Source: Chloroflexota bacterium
GTDB taxonomy: Bacteria > Chloroflexota > Limnocylindria > Limnocylindrales > CSP1-4
DNA length: 41,505 nucleotides
Direction of reading: 5' to 3'
Assembly: GCA_003158675.1 (NCBI GenBank)
Contig: PMKN01000087.1
Coordinates: 34,324-75,828 of the forward strand
A model generated the notes under the pieces. It saw only the letters and a program-made list of their open reading frames with translations. It was not told the DNA's origin and searched no databases. How positions within the stretch are numbered: the first letter of the stretch is position 1; every line of letters begins with the position of its first letter. Positions 1-9,064 of the stretch are shown one piece after another. The translations under genes were made by a program, and so were the position numbers.

Positions 1-1160
1 TGGACGAGATCGACGCCGTCGGACGCCAGCGCGGTGCCGGCCTGGGCGGCTCCCACGACGAGCGCGAGCAGACACTCAACCAGATCCTGGTTGAGATGGA
101 CGGCTTCGACACGAACACAAACGTTATCGTCGTCGCCGCCACCAACCGGCCGGACGTCCTCGATCCGGCGCTGCTGCGACCCGGTCGCTTCGACCGCCAG
201 GTCATCCTGGACCGGCCGGACTTGCGCGGCCGCGTGGCCATCCTGAAGGTTCATACCAAGGGCAAGCCGCTCGACAAGACCATCGACCCGGAAAACCTCG
301 CCCGTCAATCGCCCGGCTTCTCGGGAGCAGATCTCGCGAACCTGGTGAACGAGGCCGCCATCCTGGCTGCGCGGCGCAACCGCAAGACCATCGGCATGGC
401 CGAGTTCAACGAAGCTCTGGAGCGCATCGTCGCCGGTCCGGAGCGCAAGAGCCGGATCATCTCGGATGCGGAGAAACGGATCATCGCCATCCATGAGGGC
501 GGCCACGCCGTCGTTCAGCGCGTGCTGCCCAAGTGCGATCCGGTCAACAAGGTCACGATCATCAGTCGCGGCATGGCCCTGGGCTACACCATGGCTCTGC
601 CGATGGAAGACCGCTATCTCCAGTCCAAGACCGAGTTCGAGGACAAGATCGCCGGCCTGCTCGGCGGCAACGCGGCCGAGAGGCTGATCTTCGGCGACAC
701 CACGACCGGCGCTAGCAACGACATCGAGAAGGCCACCGACCTGGCCCGCCGCATGGTCACCGAATGGGGCATGAGCGACAAGATGGGCCCTCTCGCGTTC
801 GGCAAACGCGACGAGATGATCTTCCTCGGCCGCGAGATCGGCGAACAGCGCAACTACTCCGACGACGTCGCCAAGATGATCGACGAGGAAGTCCGCGTTC
901 TCATCGAGAACGGCTACGTCCGGGCGACTCAGACCCTGACCGAGCACAAGGTCAGGCTGCTGGCTCTGGCCGATAAGCTGATTGCCGAGGAGACGGTCGA
1001 GTCCGAGGAGTTCGAGAAGCTCTTCGCGGACCTGCCGCCGAAGGAGAACCTGCACGGGATCTCGCTCCTGCCGACGCCTGGCGTCTCAACCTTCAGCGAT
1101 CCCACACCACATGAGCCGCCGGCCGCACCCGCCCCGAGCCCAAGTCCAAGCGCCCCCTGA
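1..1160 (+). CDS. ftsH: FtsH ATP-dependent zinc metalloprotease, 3' part
   Basis: Membrane-bound AAA+ protease that unfolds and degrades membrane and regulatory proteins. The 5' end lies outside the window; the frame is open from base 3 and begins inside the Walker B region ([11 protein letters not shown]). The second region of homology follows ([20 protein letters not shown], arginine finger). The zinc-binding HEGGH is at 492-506 and the downstream acidic ligand region is ASNDIEKAT. The N-terminal membrane segments and Walker A are therefore upstream. The protein ends in a low-complexity Pro/Ala/Ser tail, as is common for FtsH C-termini. It is followed 53 bases later by the M20 peptidase gene on the same strand. 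Family assignment is essentially certain. Confidence 0.97.
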   Translation, partial: DEIDAVGRQRGAGLGGSHDEREQTLNQILVEMDGFDTNTNVIVVAATNRPDVLDPALLRPGRFDRQVILDRPDLRGRVAILKVHTKGKPLDKTIDPENLARQSPGFSGADLANLVNEAAILAARRNRKTIGMAEFNEALERIVAGPERKSRIISDAEKRIIAIHEGGHAVVQRVLPKCDPVNKVTIISRGMALGYTMALPMEDRYLQSKTEFEDKIAGLLGGNAAERLIFGDTTTGASNDIEKATDLARRMVTEWGMSDKMGPLAFGKRDEMIFLGREIGEQRNYSDDVAKMIDEEVRVLIENGYVRATQTLTEHKVRLLALADKLIAEETVESEEFEKLFADLPPKENLHGISLLPTPGVSTFSDPTPHEPPAAPAPSPSPSAP

Positions 1161-1213
1161 TCGGAACGAGCGATAAAGACGGCGCGCCAACCAGCCCGCC
1201 GTGTCGCTGGGAG

Positions 1214-2650
1214 ATGAACATGCCTGAAGCGCCGACTTATGCGGTCAGCGGCGACGAGGCTCTGGCGAGGTATCTCGACCGCACCAGAGGACGGCGAGTC
1301 GAGGCGTACAAGGCCTTCCTGCGGATCCCGAGCATCTCGGGCATTCCCGCACACGCGCCGGATTGCCGTGCGGCCGCCGACGCCCTGGCGTCCGAGCTGC
1401 GGACGGTCGGAATGGAGAACGTCGAGGTCTGCGAGACGCCGGGCCATCCGATCGTCTACGCGGACTGGCTTCACGCCGCGGGCAAGCCGACTGTGCTCGT
1501 GTATACCCACTACGACGTCCAGCCCGTGGATCCCGTCGAGCTGTGGGATTCGCCGCCGTTCGAGCCGGTCATCAAGGACGGCCGCATCATGGCCCGCGGC
1601 TCGTCCGACGACAAAGCTCACGTTCAGATGCACGTCCGCGCCATCGAAGCCCTGCTGGCCACCCGCGGCGCGCTGCCGGTCAACCTCAAGTTCATCGTCG
1701 AAGGCGAAGAAGAATCGAGTTCGATACATCTCGACGCCTGGCTGGACTCCAACCGCGACCGCTTGAATGCCGACTTCGCGGTGATCTCGGACACGAGCTT
1801 CTTTGAGGGCAATCTGCCGGCAATCACGATCGGCCTGAGGGGCCTGGTGTACATCCAACTCGACGTCACGGGCAGCCGCGTGGACCTGCATTCGGGCGCG
1901 TACGGCGGCGCCGTCGACAACCCGGCCAACGCCCTCTGCCAGATCGTGGCGGCTCTCAAGGGATCGGACGGTCGCGTGAAAGTGCCCGGCTTCTACGACG
2001 ACGTGGCCGAACTGACGGAGTTGGATCGGGCAGCCTTCGCGGCCCTGCCGCTCGATGAGGATGCCTATCGCGATGGGATAGGCGTACCGGCCCTATTCGG
2101 AGAGCCGGGCTTCAGCGTGCTTGAGCGGCTTGGGGGCAGGCCCACGCTCGACGTAAACGGCATCTGGGGTGGCTTCGAGGGCGATGGGCCCAAGACGATA
2201 ATCCCCGCTCACGCCCACGCGAAGATCAGTTGTCGGCTGGTTGCCAATCAAGACCCGGACCGTATCCTCGAGCTCCTCGCGGCGTTCATCGCCGAGGTGG
2301 CACCCAAGACAGTTCGCTATTCGATTCAGAATCTCGGCTGCGGCGGAGCCAGCCTGACTCCCATCGACCACCCGGCGACCCAGGCAGCCGCGCGGGCCAT
2401 GGAGGCAACTTTCGGTGTTTCGCCGCTGTACATCCGCGAGGGCGGCTCGGTTCCGGTGTGCGCCAGCTTCGAGTCGATCCTTGGCCTGTCGACGGTCTTG
2501 CTCGGCTTCGCTCCGCCGGATGGCCAGTTCCACGCTCCGAACGAGTGGATGTTGATGTCCAGTTTCGAAACAGGTATCAGGACCATTGCGCGATACTGGG
2601 ACGAGGTGGCAAGGCTCAATATCGGCGAGCAACGCGGCGCAAGCGCGTAG
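1214..2650 (+). CDS. M20 family metallopeptidase (dipeptidase-like)
   Basis: Cytoplasmic di-zinc peptidase of the M20/ArgE/DapE/CPG2 superfamily, 478 residues, a normal length for the dipeptidase branch. Visible metal-site motifs are THYDVQP (His and Asp), GSSDDK (bridging Asp), EGEEESSS (catalytic Glu plus ligand) and later SDTSFF. The dimerisation (lid) domain follows with DLHSGAYGGAVDNP. The ATG at 1214 is preceded by GGGAG at a good distance. The precise substrate cannot be read from the sequence; carnosinase-like dipeptidases and related acylases share these motifs. No operon partner is obvious, although the next gene starts 44 bases after the stop. Confidence 0.93.
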   Translation: MNMPEAPTYAVSGDEALARYLDRTRGRRVEAYKAFLRIPSISGIPAHAPDCRAAADALASELRTVGMENVEVCETPGHPIVYADWLHAAGKPTVLVYTHYDVQPVDPVELWDSPPFEPVIKDGRIMARGSSDDKAHVQMHVRAIEALLATRGALPVNLKFIVEGEEESSSIHLDAWLDSNRDRLNADFAVISDTSFFEGNLPAITIGLRGLVYIQLDVTGSRVDLHSGAYGGAVDNPANALCQIVAALKGSDGRVKVPGFYDDVAELTELDRAAFAALPLDEDAYRDGIGVPALFGEPGFSVLERLGGRPTLDVNGIWGGFEGDGPKTIIPAHAHAKISCRLVANQDPDRILELLAAFIAEVAPKTVRYSIQNLGCGGASLTPIDHPATQAAARAMEATFGVSPLYIREGGSVPVCASFESILGLSTVLLGFAPPDGQFHAPNEWMLMSSFETGIRTIARYWDEVARLNIGEQRGASA

Positions 2651-2694
2651 TATGGCCATTGACGTCCACCATCAAGCTCGAGCTGGAGGCCCTC

Positions 2695-3783
2695 GTGACA
2701 ACGACGGATCGTCCCCCAGACGCGGATTCGACCACGCCGCCGCGCACGTGGCGCCTCGACACCGCCAACGGGAGCATGGTCCCGCGCTCGGCGCTGGACG
2801 TGCTGGTGGACCTGAACGATAACCTCGCGAGCGGGCGCTTTGGCGAGTACCAGGCGGTTCCCCTCGGGTTTGGTTTGCTTGACAAGACCATCGGCGGAGG
2901 GCTGCGAGCCGGCGAGTTGATGCTGATCGGCGGCGCGCAGGGCACCGGCAAGACCACCATGGCCCTTCAGATGGCGCGCAACGTGGCATCCAGCGGGCAG
3001 GCGAACGTGCTGTACGTCTGCTTCGAACATGAGGAGCAATACCTGCTGAACCGGCTCGTTGCGCTCGAGTCCGCTCTGGCTCACCTGCCTCAGAAGACGG
3101 GCGCGATCAAGATCCAGGACGTTCGCAAGGAAATCATGGCCTCCTGGATGGCCGAGGGCGCCGGCGGCGCGGGCCTGACTGCGAACCAGAAGCTACGGCC
3201 CAGCCTGGACCGGATTGCGCGGTACGGCCAGAACCTGTTCTTGATGCGCGGTTCGCAGACCGCCAGCACTATCGAGAACCTTCGCTTGCTCGTTCAGCAA
3301 CATCGTGCGCTTTCCGGCGACCGGCGGCTGATGGTTGTGATCGACTACATGCAGAAGGTGCCGATGTATCCGGAACCCAACACGGAGGCGGAGAAAGTCA
3401 CCTTCATCGTCAACGGCCTCAAGGACATCGCTCTAACCGAACAGGTGGCGATGATTTCGATCGTGGCCGCGGACAAGGAGGGGCTCAAGGCCCAGCGGCT
3501 GCGGAACCACCATCTTCGAGGCTCATCGGCCATCAACTACGAAGCCGACATCATCCTGATCATCAACGAGAAGTACCACATCGTCGCCAAGGTGAACATC
3601 GAGTTCAACCCGTACCAGGCGCAGCGGTTCCGCGATTGGGTCGTCCTTACGATCGAGAAGAACCGTGGCGGCCAGGACAACATCGACCTCGAGTTCGAGA
3701 AGCACTTCGACTATTCCTGCTTCGATCCGAACGGTCGGACGGTGCAGGAGAAGCTCATCGAAGAGCGTCTGTACAACGACTGA
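2695..3783 (+). CDS. DnaB-like RecA-fold ATPase (helicase C-terminal domain only)
   Basis: The protein has 362 residues. The GTG start at 2695 is chosen because GGAGG lies just upstream and the conserved sequence begins after it; the frame is open further upstream only because it overlaps the peptidase gene. It carries a RecA/KaiC/DnaB-C-type ATPase core: Walker A GGAQGTGKTT, a strand ending in YVCFEHEEQ, and Walker B LMVVIDYMQKV. There is no DnaG-interacting N-terminal domain as in replicative DnaB, so this is not the main replicative helicase on present evidence. A role in DNA transactions or KaiC-like regulation is inference. The end is 13 bases before the next gene. Confidence 0.8.
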   Translation: MTTTDRPPDADSTTPPRTWRLDTANGSMVPRSALDVLVDLNDNLASGRFGEYQAVPLGFGLLDKTIGGGLRAGELMLIGGAQGTGKTTMALQMARNVASSGQANVLYVCFEHEEQYLLNRLVALESALAHLPQKTGAIKIQDVRKEIMASWMAEGAGGAGLTANQKLRPSLDRIARYGQNLFLMRGSQTASTIENLRLLVQQHRALSGDRRLMVVIDYMQKVPMYPEPNTEAEKVTFIVNGLKDIALTEQVAMISIVAADKEGLKAQRLRNHHLRGSSAINYEADIILIINEKYHIVAKVNIEFNPYQAQRFRDWVVLTIEKNRGGQDNIDLEFEKHFDYSCFDPNGRTVQEKLIEERLYND

Positions 3784-3796
3784 CGCGCCCCGCCCG

Positions 3797-4456
3797 ATGA
3801 GCTATGGACAGAACTCCACCGCTGGCCGGCGCCGTGAGTACTCTCGTCCACAGGACGATCCGCCCGGCACGAGCCGCCTCTTTATGGCCGTTCCCGTACC
3901 GGACGATGTTCGGGACGCGGTTGGCCGGATCATGGCGGCGGTGTCCGGGGCTCCGATCGACAAGCGGGGTCCGGGTGAGCCGCGCTGGGTGCGCGTCGAT
4001 GGGCTGCACGTGACGCTCCGCTTCCTGGGCGCTACGCCGGACGTTCGAGTTCCTGGGTTGGCGGCAGCCGTTGCCGCCGCGGCGCAGGGAGTGGAGCCGT
4101 TCCGCGTGGAGTTCGCCGGGGCAGGAGCTTTCCCGACGCCCTACCGGCCGCGGGTCCTGTGGCTGGGTATCGCGGTGGGCGCTGAGCCGCTCCAGAGTCT
4201 GGCCCAACGGGTCGACTCCGAACTGCAGCGTCTGGGCTGGTCCCCCGACGATCGTCCGTTGCGGGCCCACCTGACTCTGGCCCGCACCGACGGTGTCGCG
4301 GGCGCGGACGAAGTCGCGCGCCGGCTGATGGAGTCGGCCCGGGATATCAGCCTGCCCTGGGACGCGAACCGCTTGACCCTCTACAAGAGCAGCCTGGGGC
4401 CCGGCCCCGCGCGCTACGAGTCGCTGGCCACCGCCGAGCTTACTGGGAAGGGCTGA
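3797..4456 (+). CDS. thpR: RNA 2',3'-cyclic phosphodiesterase (LigT/ThpR family)
   Basis: Member of the 2H phosphoesterase superfamily; family enzymes hydrolyse 2',3'-cyclic phosphate ends of RNA to 2'-phosphates. Both H-x-T motifs are visible: LHVTLRFLG in the first half and LRAHLTLART in the second. The family N-terminal pattern RLFMAVPVPDDVR is present about 27 residues into the protein, so ATG 3797 gives a short N-terminal extension. An internal ATG at 3884 would remove the conserved RLF and is less likely. The product is 219 residues, slightly longer than the usual 180-190. It follows the DnaB-like gene by 13 bases and may be cotranscribed. Confidence 0.92.
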   Translation: MSYGQNSTAGRRREYSRPQDDPPGTSRLFMAVPVPDDVRDAVGRIMAAVSGAPIDKRGPGEPRWVRVDGLHVTLRFLGATPDVRVPGLAAAVAAAAQGVEPFRVEFAGAGAFPTPYRPRVLWLGIAVGAEPLQSLAQRVDSELQRLGWSPDDRPLRAHLTLARTDGVAGADEVARRLMESARDISLPWDANRLTLYKSSLGPGPARYESLATAELTGKG

Positions 4457-4656
4457 ACGGCCGCGGCGGAAGGCGACACAAGCGACGCAGAACGGTCGCC
4501 CAGGTATCGGGGCGCGGTTCGGGCGGCCGGCCGCGCGACGTCGCCTTGCGCGTCTGCCTCGGAAGGCCGTAGGCTGTGCGTCCGGACCGCTTCGTCGGGA
4601 GTCGGAAGGGGCTAAGCAGCTGCAGAACGCCGGATGTGACCGGCGGGAGGAGTCGG

Positions 4657-6012
4657 ATGGTCGAGCGCACGCGATACATGCTGGACGAGAACAAGATCCC
4701 TCGCGCCTGGTACAACATCTCGGCGGATCTCCCCGTTCCGCAGGCGCCGCCCCTCCATCCCGGGACGCATCAACCTCTGAGCCCGGCTGATCTTGCGCCG
4801 CTGTTCCCCATGGCGCTGATCATGCAGGAGGTCTCGACCGAGCGCGAGATCGAGATCCCTGAGCCCGTTCGCAATCTCTACAAGCAGTACCGACCGAGCC
4901 CGCTCGTGCGCGCCCTTCGGCTCGAGAAGGCGCTCGACACGCCCGCGCACATCTACTACAAGTACGAGGGCGGCAGTCCCGCCGGCAGCCATAAGCCCAA
5001 CACCGCGATCCCGCAGGCCTTCTACAACAAGGAAGAGGGCATCAAGCGCATCGCCACCGAAACCGGAGCCGGTCAGTGGGGCAGCGCGCTCGCCTACGCC
5101 GGCGCGATGTTCGGTCTCGAAATCAAGGTCTACATGGTCCGGGCCAGCTACGACCAGAAGCCGTATCGACGCCTGATGATGGAGACCTACGGCGCCAGCG
5201 TCGTGGCCAGTCCGAGCATGGAGACGAATGCCGGTCGAGCCATTCTGGCCGAGCATCCGAACAGCACCGGTTCACTCGGGATCGCGATCAGTGAGGCCGT
5301 GGAGGACACGGTCATGCGCGATGACACCCACTACTCACTTGGCTCGGTTCTGAACCACGTCATGCTCCATCAGACGGTCATCGGCATCGAGTCGATAGCA
5401 CAGATGGAGATGGCGGGCGAGGAGCCCGACCTCATCATCGCCTGTGCGGGCGGCGGCTCCAACTTCGCCGGGATCAGCTTCCCGTGGCTGGGTCGCACCT
5501 TCCGCGGCGGGCGCAAGTACCAGGTCATCGCTGTAGAGCCGGAAGCAGCGCCGAGCATGACCCGCGGCCGCTACGCATACGACTACGGCGACACCGCCAA
5601 GATGGCGCCGATGGTCAAGATGTATACCCTCGGCCACGACTTCATCCCCGAGCCGATCCACGCAGGCGGTCTGCGCTACCACGGCATGTCGCCGCAGGTC
5701 AGCCTCCTCAAGCACGAAGGCTTCATCGAGGCTCGTAGCGTCCACCAGCGGCCGTGCTTCGAAGCGGGCATCCAGTTCGCTCGAACCGAGGGCTTGATCC
5801 CAGCACCCGAGTCCACCCATGCAATCCGCGTCGCCATCGACGAGGCGCTTGCAGCCAAGAAGTCGGGCGAGAAGAAGGTCATCCTCTTCAACCTCTCCGG
5901 CCATGGCTACTTCGACATGACCTCGTATCAGCGCTACCTCTCGGGCCTGCTCGAGGACTACGAGTATCCCGCGGAAGAGGTCAAACACGCCCTGGAGGCA
6001 GTCGAGGCGTAA
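4657..6012 (+). CDS. trpB: Tryptophan synthase beta-like protein, TrpB2 type
   Basis: PLP enzyme of 451 residues. The ATG at 4657 has GGGAGGAG upstream; a small GCCGG/CCGGC hairpin lies just before that site. TrpB2-type features are the long N-terminal section (NISADLPVPQAPPLHPGTH), the PLP lysine in GSHKPNTAI, and the ETGAGQWGSALA and phosphate-loop CAGGGSNFAG segments. The length exceeds canonical TrpB (about 400). No trpA is adjacent, which fits the stand-alone character of TrpB2. Family members can make tryptophan from indole and serine. A hairpin 16 bases after the stop probably ends the transcript. Confidence 0.93.
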   Translation: MVERTRYMLDENKIPRAWYNISADLPVPQAPPLHPGTHQPLSPADLAPLFPMALIMQEVSTEREIEIPEPVRNLYKQYRPSPLVRALRLEKALDTPAHIYYKYEGGSPAGSHKPNTAIPQAFYNKEEGIKRIATETGAGQWGSALAYAGAMFGLEIKVYMVRASYDQKPYRRLMMETYGASVVASPSMETNAGRAILAEHPNSTGSLGIAISEAVEDTVMRDDTHYSLGSVLNHVMLHQTVIGIESIAQMEMAGEEPDLIIACAGGGSNFAGISFPWLGRTFRGGRKYQVIAVEPEAAPSMTRGRYAYDYGDTAKMAPMVKMYTLGHDFIPEPIHAGGLRYHGMSPQVSLLKHEGFIEARSVHQRPCFEAGIQFARTEGLIPAPESTHAIRVAIDEALAAKKSGEKKVILFNLSGHGYFDMTSYQRYLSGLLEDYEYPAEEVKHALEAVEA

Positions 6013-6027
6013 ACCGCCACTCGATGA

Positions 6028-6060
6028 CAGAAGAGCCGCGCCACTGGCCCGGCTCTTCTG
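6028..6060 (+). terminator. Hairpin terminator after trpB2
   Basis: A perfect 11-bp stem (6028-6038 with 6050-6060) encloses an 11-base loop, starting 16 bases after the trpB2 stop. The following bases (gtttc) are only modestly T-rich, so it is a hairpin terminator or an RNA-stabilising 3' structure. Confidence 0.6.
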
Positions 6061-6353
6061 GTTTCAATGGGTCCGGACAGCCGATCGCTGGAGGAGGGAG
6101 AAGCGATCGGCGAGGGGATACCTGAAGGGTCGAACGGGTCGCTCCGGGGGGAGCGAAGCGACCCGGCGACGCGACCGCCCTATTGTGAAGAGTCGGTCGC
6201 TCCGTTGCCGTTTCCGGCGAACGTATAGATGATTGCGCTTCCGTCCATTTACGGCATCGTCCATGCAACGTATTCCGCCATACTCGATCGGCCGGCCAGA
6301 TCGGGACACGAGCGGTGGCTTCCATTTGCGCAGAGTTGGCGTACGATCAAGCC
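6061..6353. other. Hairpin-rich intergenic region
   Basis: About 290 bases without a convincing gene. They hold three further perfect inverted repeats: 6080-6089 with 6102-6111 (10 bp, purine-rich loop), 6135-6143 with 6157-6165 (9 bp), and 6171-6177 with 6194-6200 (7 bp). The 10-mer GGTCGCTCCG occurs twice (6137 and 6195). No known riboswitch or RNA family was recognised. The region could be an RNA leader for the zinc-ribbon gene, a small RNA, or REP-like DNA. Confidence 0.4.
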
Positions 6354-6593
6354 ATGCCGAGACTTGCATGCTTTGCCTGTGGCCGTTCGATGTGGGCCAC
6401 GGCACCGCTGGCGCAGCTATTCGCGGAAGAGCGACGATGCCCGCGCTGCGGTGCTGCACTGCACGACGATCGTAGGGTGACGGAACGGCGCCTCATTTCG
6501 AGGCGCCAGAGGATTCCGGGGCTGACACCCGAAGGCGTGGAGCGGCGCGTCGCCGATCGCCGGCTCGGCCAACGCAGGCGCGTCACGGTCTGA
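6354..6593 (+). CDS. Small zinc-ribbon protein, Arg-rich tail
   Basis: A 79-residue protein from ATG 6354. Two cysteine pairs, CFAC near the start and CPRC about 22 residues later, form a likely zinc ribbon. The C-terminal half is very basic, with repeated ERR/DRR patterns, so contact with nucleic acid is possible. I recognise no named family. It lies alone between the trpB2 terminator and a response regulator gene on the other strand. The downstream gap to that gene's stop is 95 bases. Coding status is supported by the regular Cys spacing; function is unknown. Confidence 0.6.
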   Translation: MPRLACFACGRSMWATAPLAQLFAEERRCPRCGAALHDDRRVTERRLISRRQRIPGLTPEGVERRVADRRLGQRRRVTV

Positions 6594-6688
6594 AGACCGT
6601 CGTCGAATTGCTTGCCAGGCCGCGGAGTCTCAGCGCCGGCCGCCTAGTTCGCAACGAGCCGAAACGCCTCTCGGCGCCTCTGGGCGCT

Positions 6689-7384
6689 TCAGAAGAGGCT
6701 GTCGTCCGATTTAGGCGGCTCGACCAATCGGTTTCGGAGCGCGAAGGCGACGGCTTCGAGCTTGGAGTGCACCCGCAGCTTGCCCATGATGTTCTGGACG
6801 TGGGTACGGAGGGTATTCGGAGCGATATATAGGCGCTCACAGATCTCCGGCGTAGCCAGTCCCTCTGTCAGTGCCTTCAGGACCTCGAGCTCGCGTGGTG
6901 TGAGGGGCTCGATCTGGCGGCGTTCCGTGCCGCGCTCTCGGGCGGCGGCGACACGCTGGGCGATGCCCACGATGACCGAGCGCGGCAGGAGGGTCTCGCC
7001 AGCGTATGCGGCGCGGACCGCGTTGACGACCTCGTCGATGGCTCGGTCTTTGGTCAGATAGCCGTCGGCGCCGGCCTGGATCGACTCCAATACGGTTTCG
7101 TCGTCGGTCAGGGCGGTGAGCATCACAACGCGGGCGGCGGGCCAGCGCGCCTTGATGGCTCGCGTTGCCTCGGCGCCAGTCCCGTCGGGCAGGCGGTAGT
7201 CCATCAGGACAACGTCCAAACGCTCTCGAGCCATGGCCTTGGCCTCGGCCACGCTGCTTGCCACGCCAGCCACCACGATGTCCGGCTCGCGACTGAGCAT
7301 TTGGGACAGCGCACCGGTCAGCAGTAGATGGTCGTCGACAAGGAGGACCCGGATCGGTCTGGTCTCGCCATACGATTCGACCAT
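6689..7384 (-). CDS. NarL/FixJ-family two-component response regulator
   Basis: Cytoplasmic DNA-binding response regulator of 231 residues. The receiver domain (about 10-125) has the acidic pair D17/D18, phosphoacceptor D62 in LMDYRLPDG, a Thr in MLTALTDD, and the Lys in YLTKDRA. The C-terminal LuxR-type HTH (about 165-220) shows LTPRELEVLKALTEG and the recognition helix region NTLRTHVQNIMGKL. No histidine kinase gene is adjacent, so the cognate sensor is elsewhere. It is divergent from tyrA, with about 190 bases between the starts; no clear promoter box was seen there. Confidence 0.95.
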   Translation of the reverse strand: MVESYGETRPIRVLLVDDHLLLTGALSQMLSREPDIVVAGVASSVAEAKAMARERLDVVLMDYRLPDGTGAEATRAIKARWPAARVVMLTALTDDETVLESIQAGADGYLTKDRAIDEVVNAVRAAYAGETLLPRSVIVGIAQRVAAARERGTERRQIEPLTPRELEVLKALTEGLATPEICERLYIAPNTLRTHVQNIMGKLRVHSKLEAVAFALRNRLVEPPKSDDSLF

Positions 7385-7571
7385 CTAGGTTGACCTTCTC
7401 TGACAATCGTCGAGAGCGGACACGCGGCTGGGATTACGACCCCACCGTCTATGCATTCTAATCGGACTCCGTGCCCGCGCACACTAATTCACGCAATTGC
7501 GACACCAAAGGACCCGTAGGAGTAACCCCGGACGGGCCCCGCCGAGCGGATCTGCCGCACATAATGGCGTC

Positions 7572-8459
7572 ATGCGGGTATCGATCGTCGGGTTCGGATT
7601 GATCGGCGGCTCCATTGCGCGCGCCTTGCGCCGTCGCGGCGCGACTGGGGAATGGCATATCACGGCTTGGAGTCGCTCGCGCCGGCCCATTGAGGTGGCT
7701 CTGGAGGGCGGCGTCGTGGACGTGGCGGCCGCAACGCTCGAAGATGCGCTCAGCAGGGCCGAACTGGTGATCCTGGCCGCGCCACCGGTCACGTGTCTGG
7801 ACCTCGTCGGCCAGATCGGTGGATCGCTGCGCAGCTTGCTGCCGGAAGACGCCACGCTGACCGATGCGGCAAGCGTCAAGGTCAGCATCGTCGCTCGAGC
7901 GGATTCGCTGCGCCTGCCGTTCATCGGCGGGCACCCTATGGCCGGGCGCGAAGTGAGCGGTTACGCTGCAGCGCTGCCGGACCTGTTCGTGGGCCGTCCG
8001 TGGATCACGGTCCCTGGCCTCCACGCCCGATTCCTTGACGCTGAGCGCGTGTCCAAGCTCGTGGAGGCCTGCGGAGCGCTGCAGATTCAGATGCGGGCCG
8101 ACGCCCACGACGAGGCGGTTGCCGCCATCAGCCACATGCCGCTCGTCGTCTCCGCGGCTCTCGTGGAGGCGATTGCCGGCGGGCCCGGTCGAGAAGAGAA
8201 GGCCGACTGGCGGGCGGTCGAGGCTCTCGCCGCGACCGGTTGGGCCGGTATGACCCGCCTGGCTCGCGGCGAGCCGAGCATGGGCGCTGGTATCGCGGCC
8301 ACAAACGCGGCTGCCATCGCCGTGCGTCTGCGGGCCGTGAGATCGGCCATCGACGAATGGCTGGCGGAACTCGAACGCAAGGGCGGTCCCGACGTGGACG
8401 CACTCAAAGCTCGCTTCGTTGCCGCAAAGGGTCGCCTGGAGGACTCCGAGTCTCAATGA
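7572..8459 (+). CDS. tyrA: Prephenate/arogenate dehydrogenase
   Basis: NAD(P)-dependent oxidative decarboxylase of tyrosine biosynthesis, 295 residues. ATG 7572 puts the Rossmann motif (VSIVGFGLIGGSIARAL) at the very N-terminus. Other family signatures are the GGHPMAGREVSGYAAA segment and the helical HDEAVAAISHMPLVVSAAL segment of the dimerisation domain. No ACT or chorismate mutase domain is attached. Its stop overlaps the start of the next gene (ATGA), so it begins a translationally coupled four-gene unit with a Nudix-like protein, an ECF sigma factor and an NfeD protease. The tie between tyrosine synthesis and those genes is not explained by sequence. Confidence 0.93.
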   Translation: MRVSIVGFGLIGGSIARALRRRGATGEWHITAWSRSRRPIEVALEGGVVDVAAATLEDALSRAELVILAAPPVTCLDLVGQIGGSLRSLLPEDATLTDAASVKVSIVARADSLRLPFIGGHPMAGREVSGYAAALPDLFVGRPWITVPGLHARFLDAERVSKLVEACGALQIQMRADAHDEAVAAISHMPLVVSAALVEAIAGGPGREEKADWRAVEALAATGWAGMTRLARGEPSMGAGIAATNAAAIAVRLRAVRSAIDEWLAELERKGGPDVDALKARFVAAKGRLEDSESQ

Positions 8460-9064
8460 GCGCCGGTCCGGAGCTCGTGTACGCGGTGCCGCGCGACGCG
8501 CTGATGGCGGGCGATAGCTGGCGGGGCGTCAGAATCCACGACACGGGAGAAATCATGGCCCGGCTTGGCCGCGGCAACTTCTACCCGCGTCCGGCGGCCG
8601 AACAGGACGTCTCGATCAAGCAGATCATCCCGTATCTGGTGCTGCGCGACGCCGATCGCATCTTCCTGATGAAGCGAACCCGGGCCGGCGGCGACGCTCG
8701 TCTCCACGACCACTTCACGATCGGGGTCGGGGGACATATGAACCCAGGAGACGACTCGGTCCTGCATTGTCTGCGGCGCGAATGGCTCGAGGAGCTCGTC
8801 GCCGATTTCGTCCCTGAATTCGCGTTCGTCGGGCTGCTCAATGACGACGAGGTCGAGGTCGGACGGCACCACATGGGCATCGTCTACGCCGCCGACGCCG
8901 CCGGCAGATCAGTATCGGTTCGCGAGACGCACAAGCTCAGTGGAGCGTTCGAACCAATCGACTCCGCCCGGGCGGTCTACGATCGAATGGAAACGTGGAG
9001 TCAGTTGGTACTAGATGTTCTGGACGACCGAACCTCGGCCGCGCCATTGGAGTCTCACGCATGA
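8456..9064 (+). CDS. Nudix-like hydrolase with an altered Nudix box
   Basis: A 202-residue protein starting at ATG 8456, which overlaps the tyrA stop by four bases. The middle has a Nudix-fold pattern: strand IIPYLVLRDADRIFLMKR, then GVGGHMNPGDD followed by a helix with RREWLEELV. Compared with the standard box G-x5-E-x7-RE-U-x-EE-x-GU, the first Glu is Asp, one residue is inserted before RE, and the final Gly is Leu. The catalytic REx2EE-like core is kept. Substrate is unknown; it may hydrolyse a nucleoside-diphosphate-linked compound. It overlaps the sigma factor start by four bases. Confidence 0.7.
   Translation: MSAGPELVYAVPRDALMAGDSWRGVRIHDTGEIMARLGRGNFYPRPAAEQDVSIKQIIPYLVLRDADRIFLMKRTRAGGDARLHDHFTIGVGGHMNPGDDSVLHCLRREWLEELVADFVPEFAFVGLLNDDEVEVGRHHMGIVYAADAAGRSVSVRETHKLSGAFEPIDSARAVYDRMETWSQLVLDVLDDRTSAAPLESHA

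Noticed and set aside
929-1891. Long minus-strand frame opposite ftsH and the M20 peptidase gene
   Set aside because: It is a high-GC shadow; the plus strand carries clear conserved motifs throughout and the minus translation has none.
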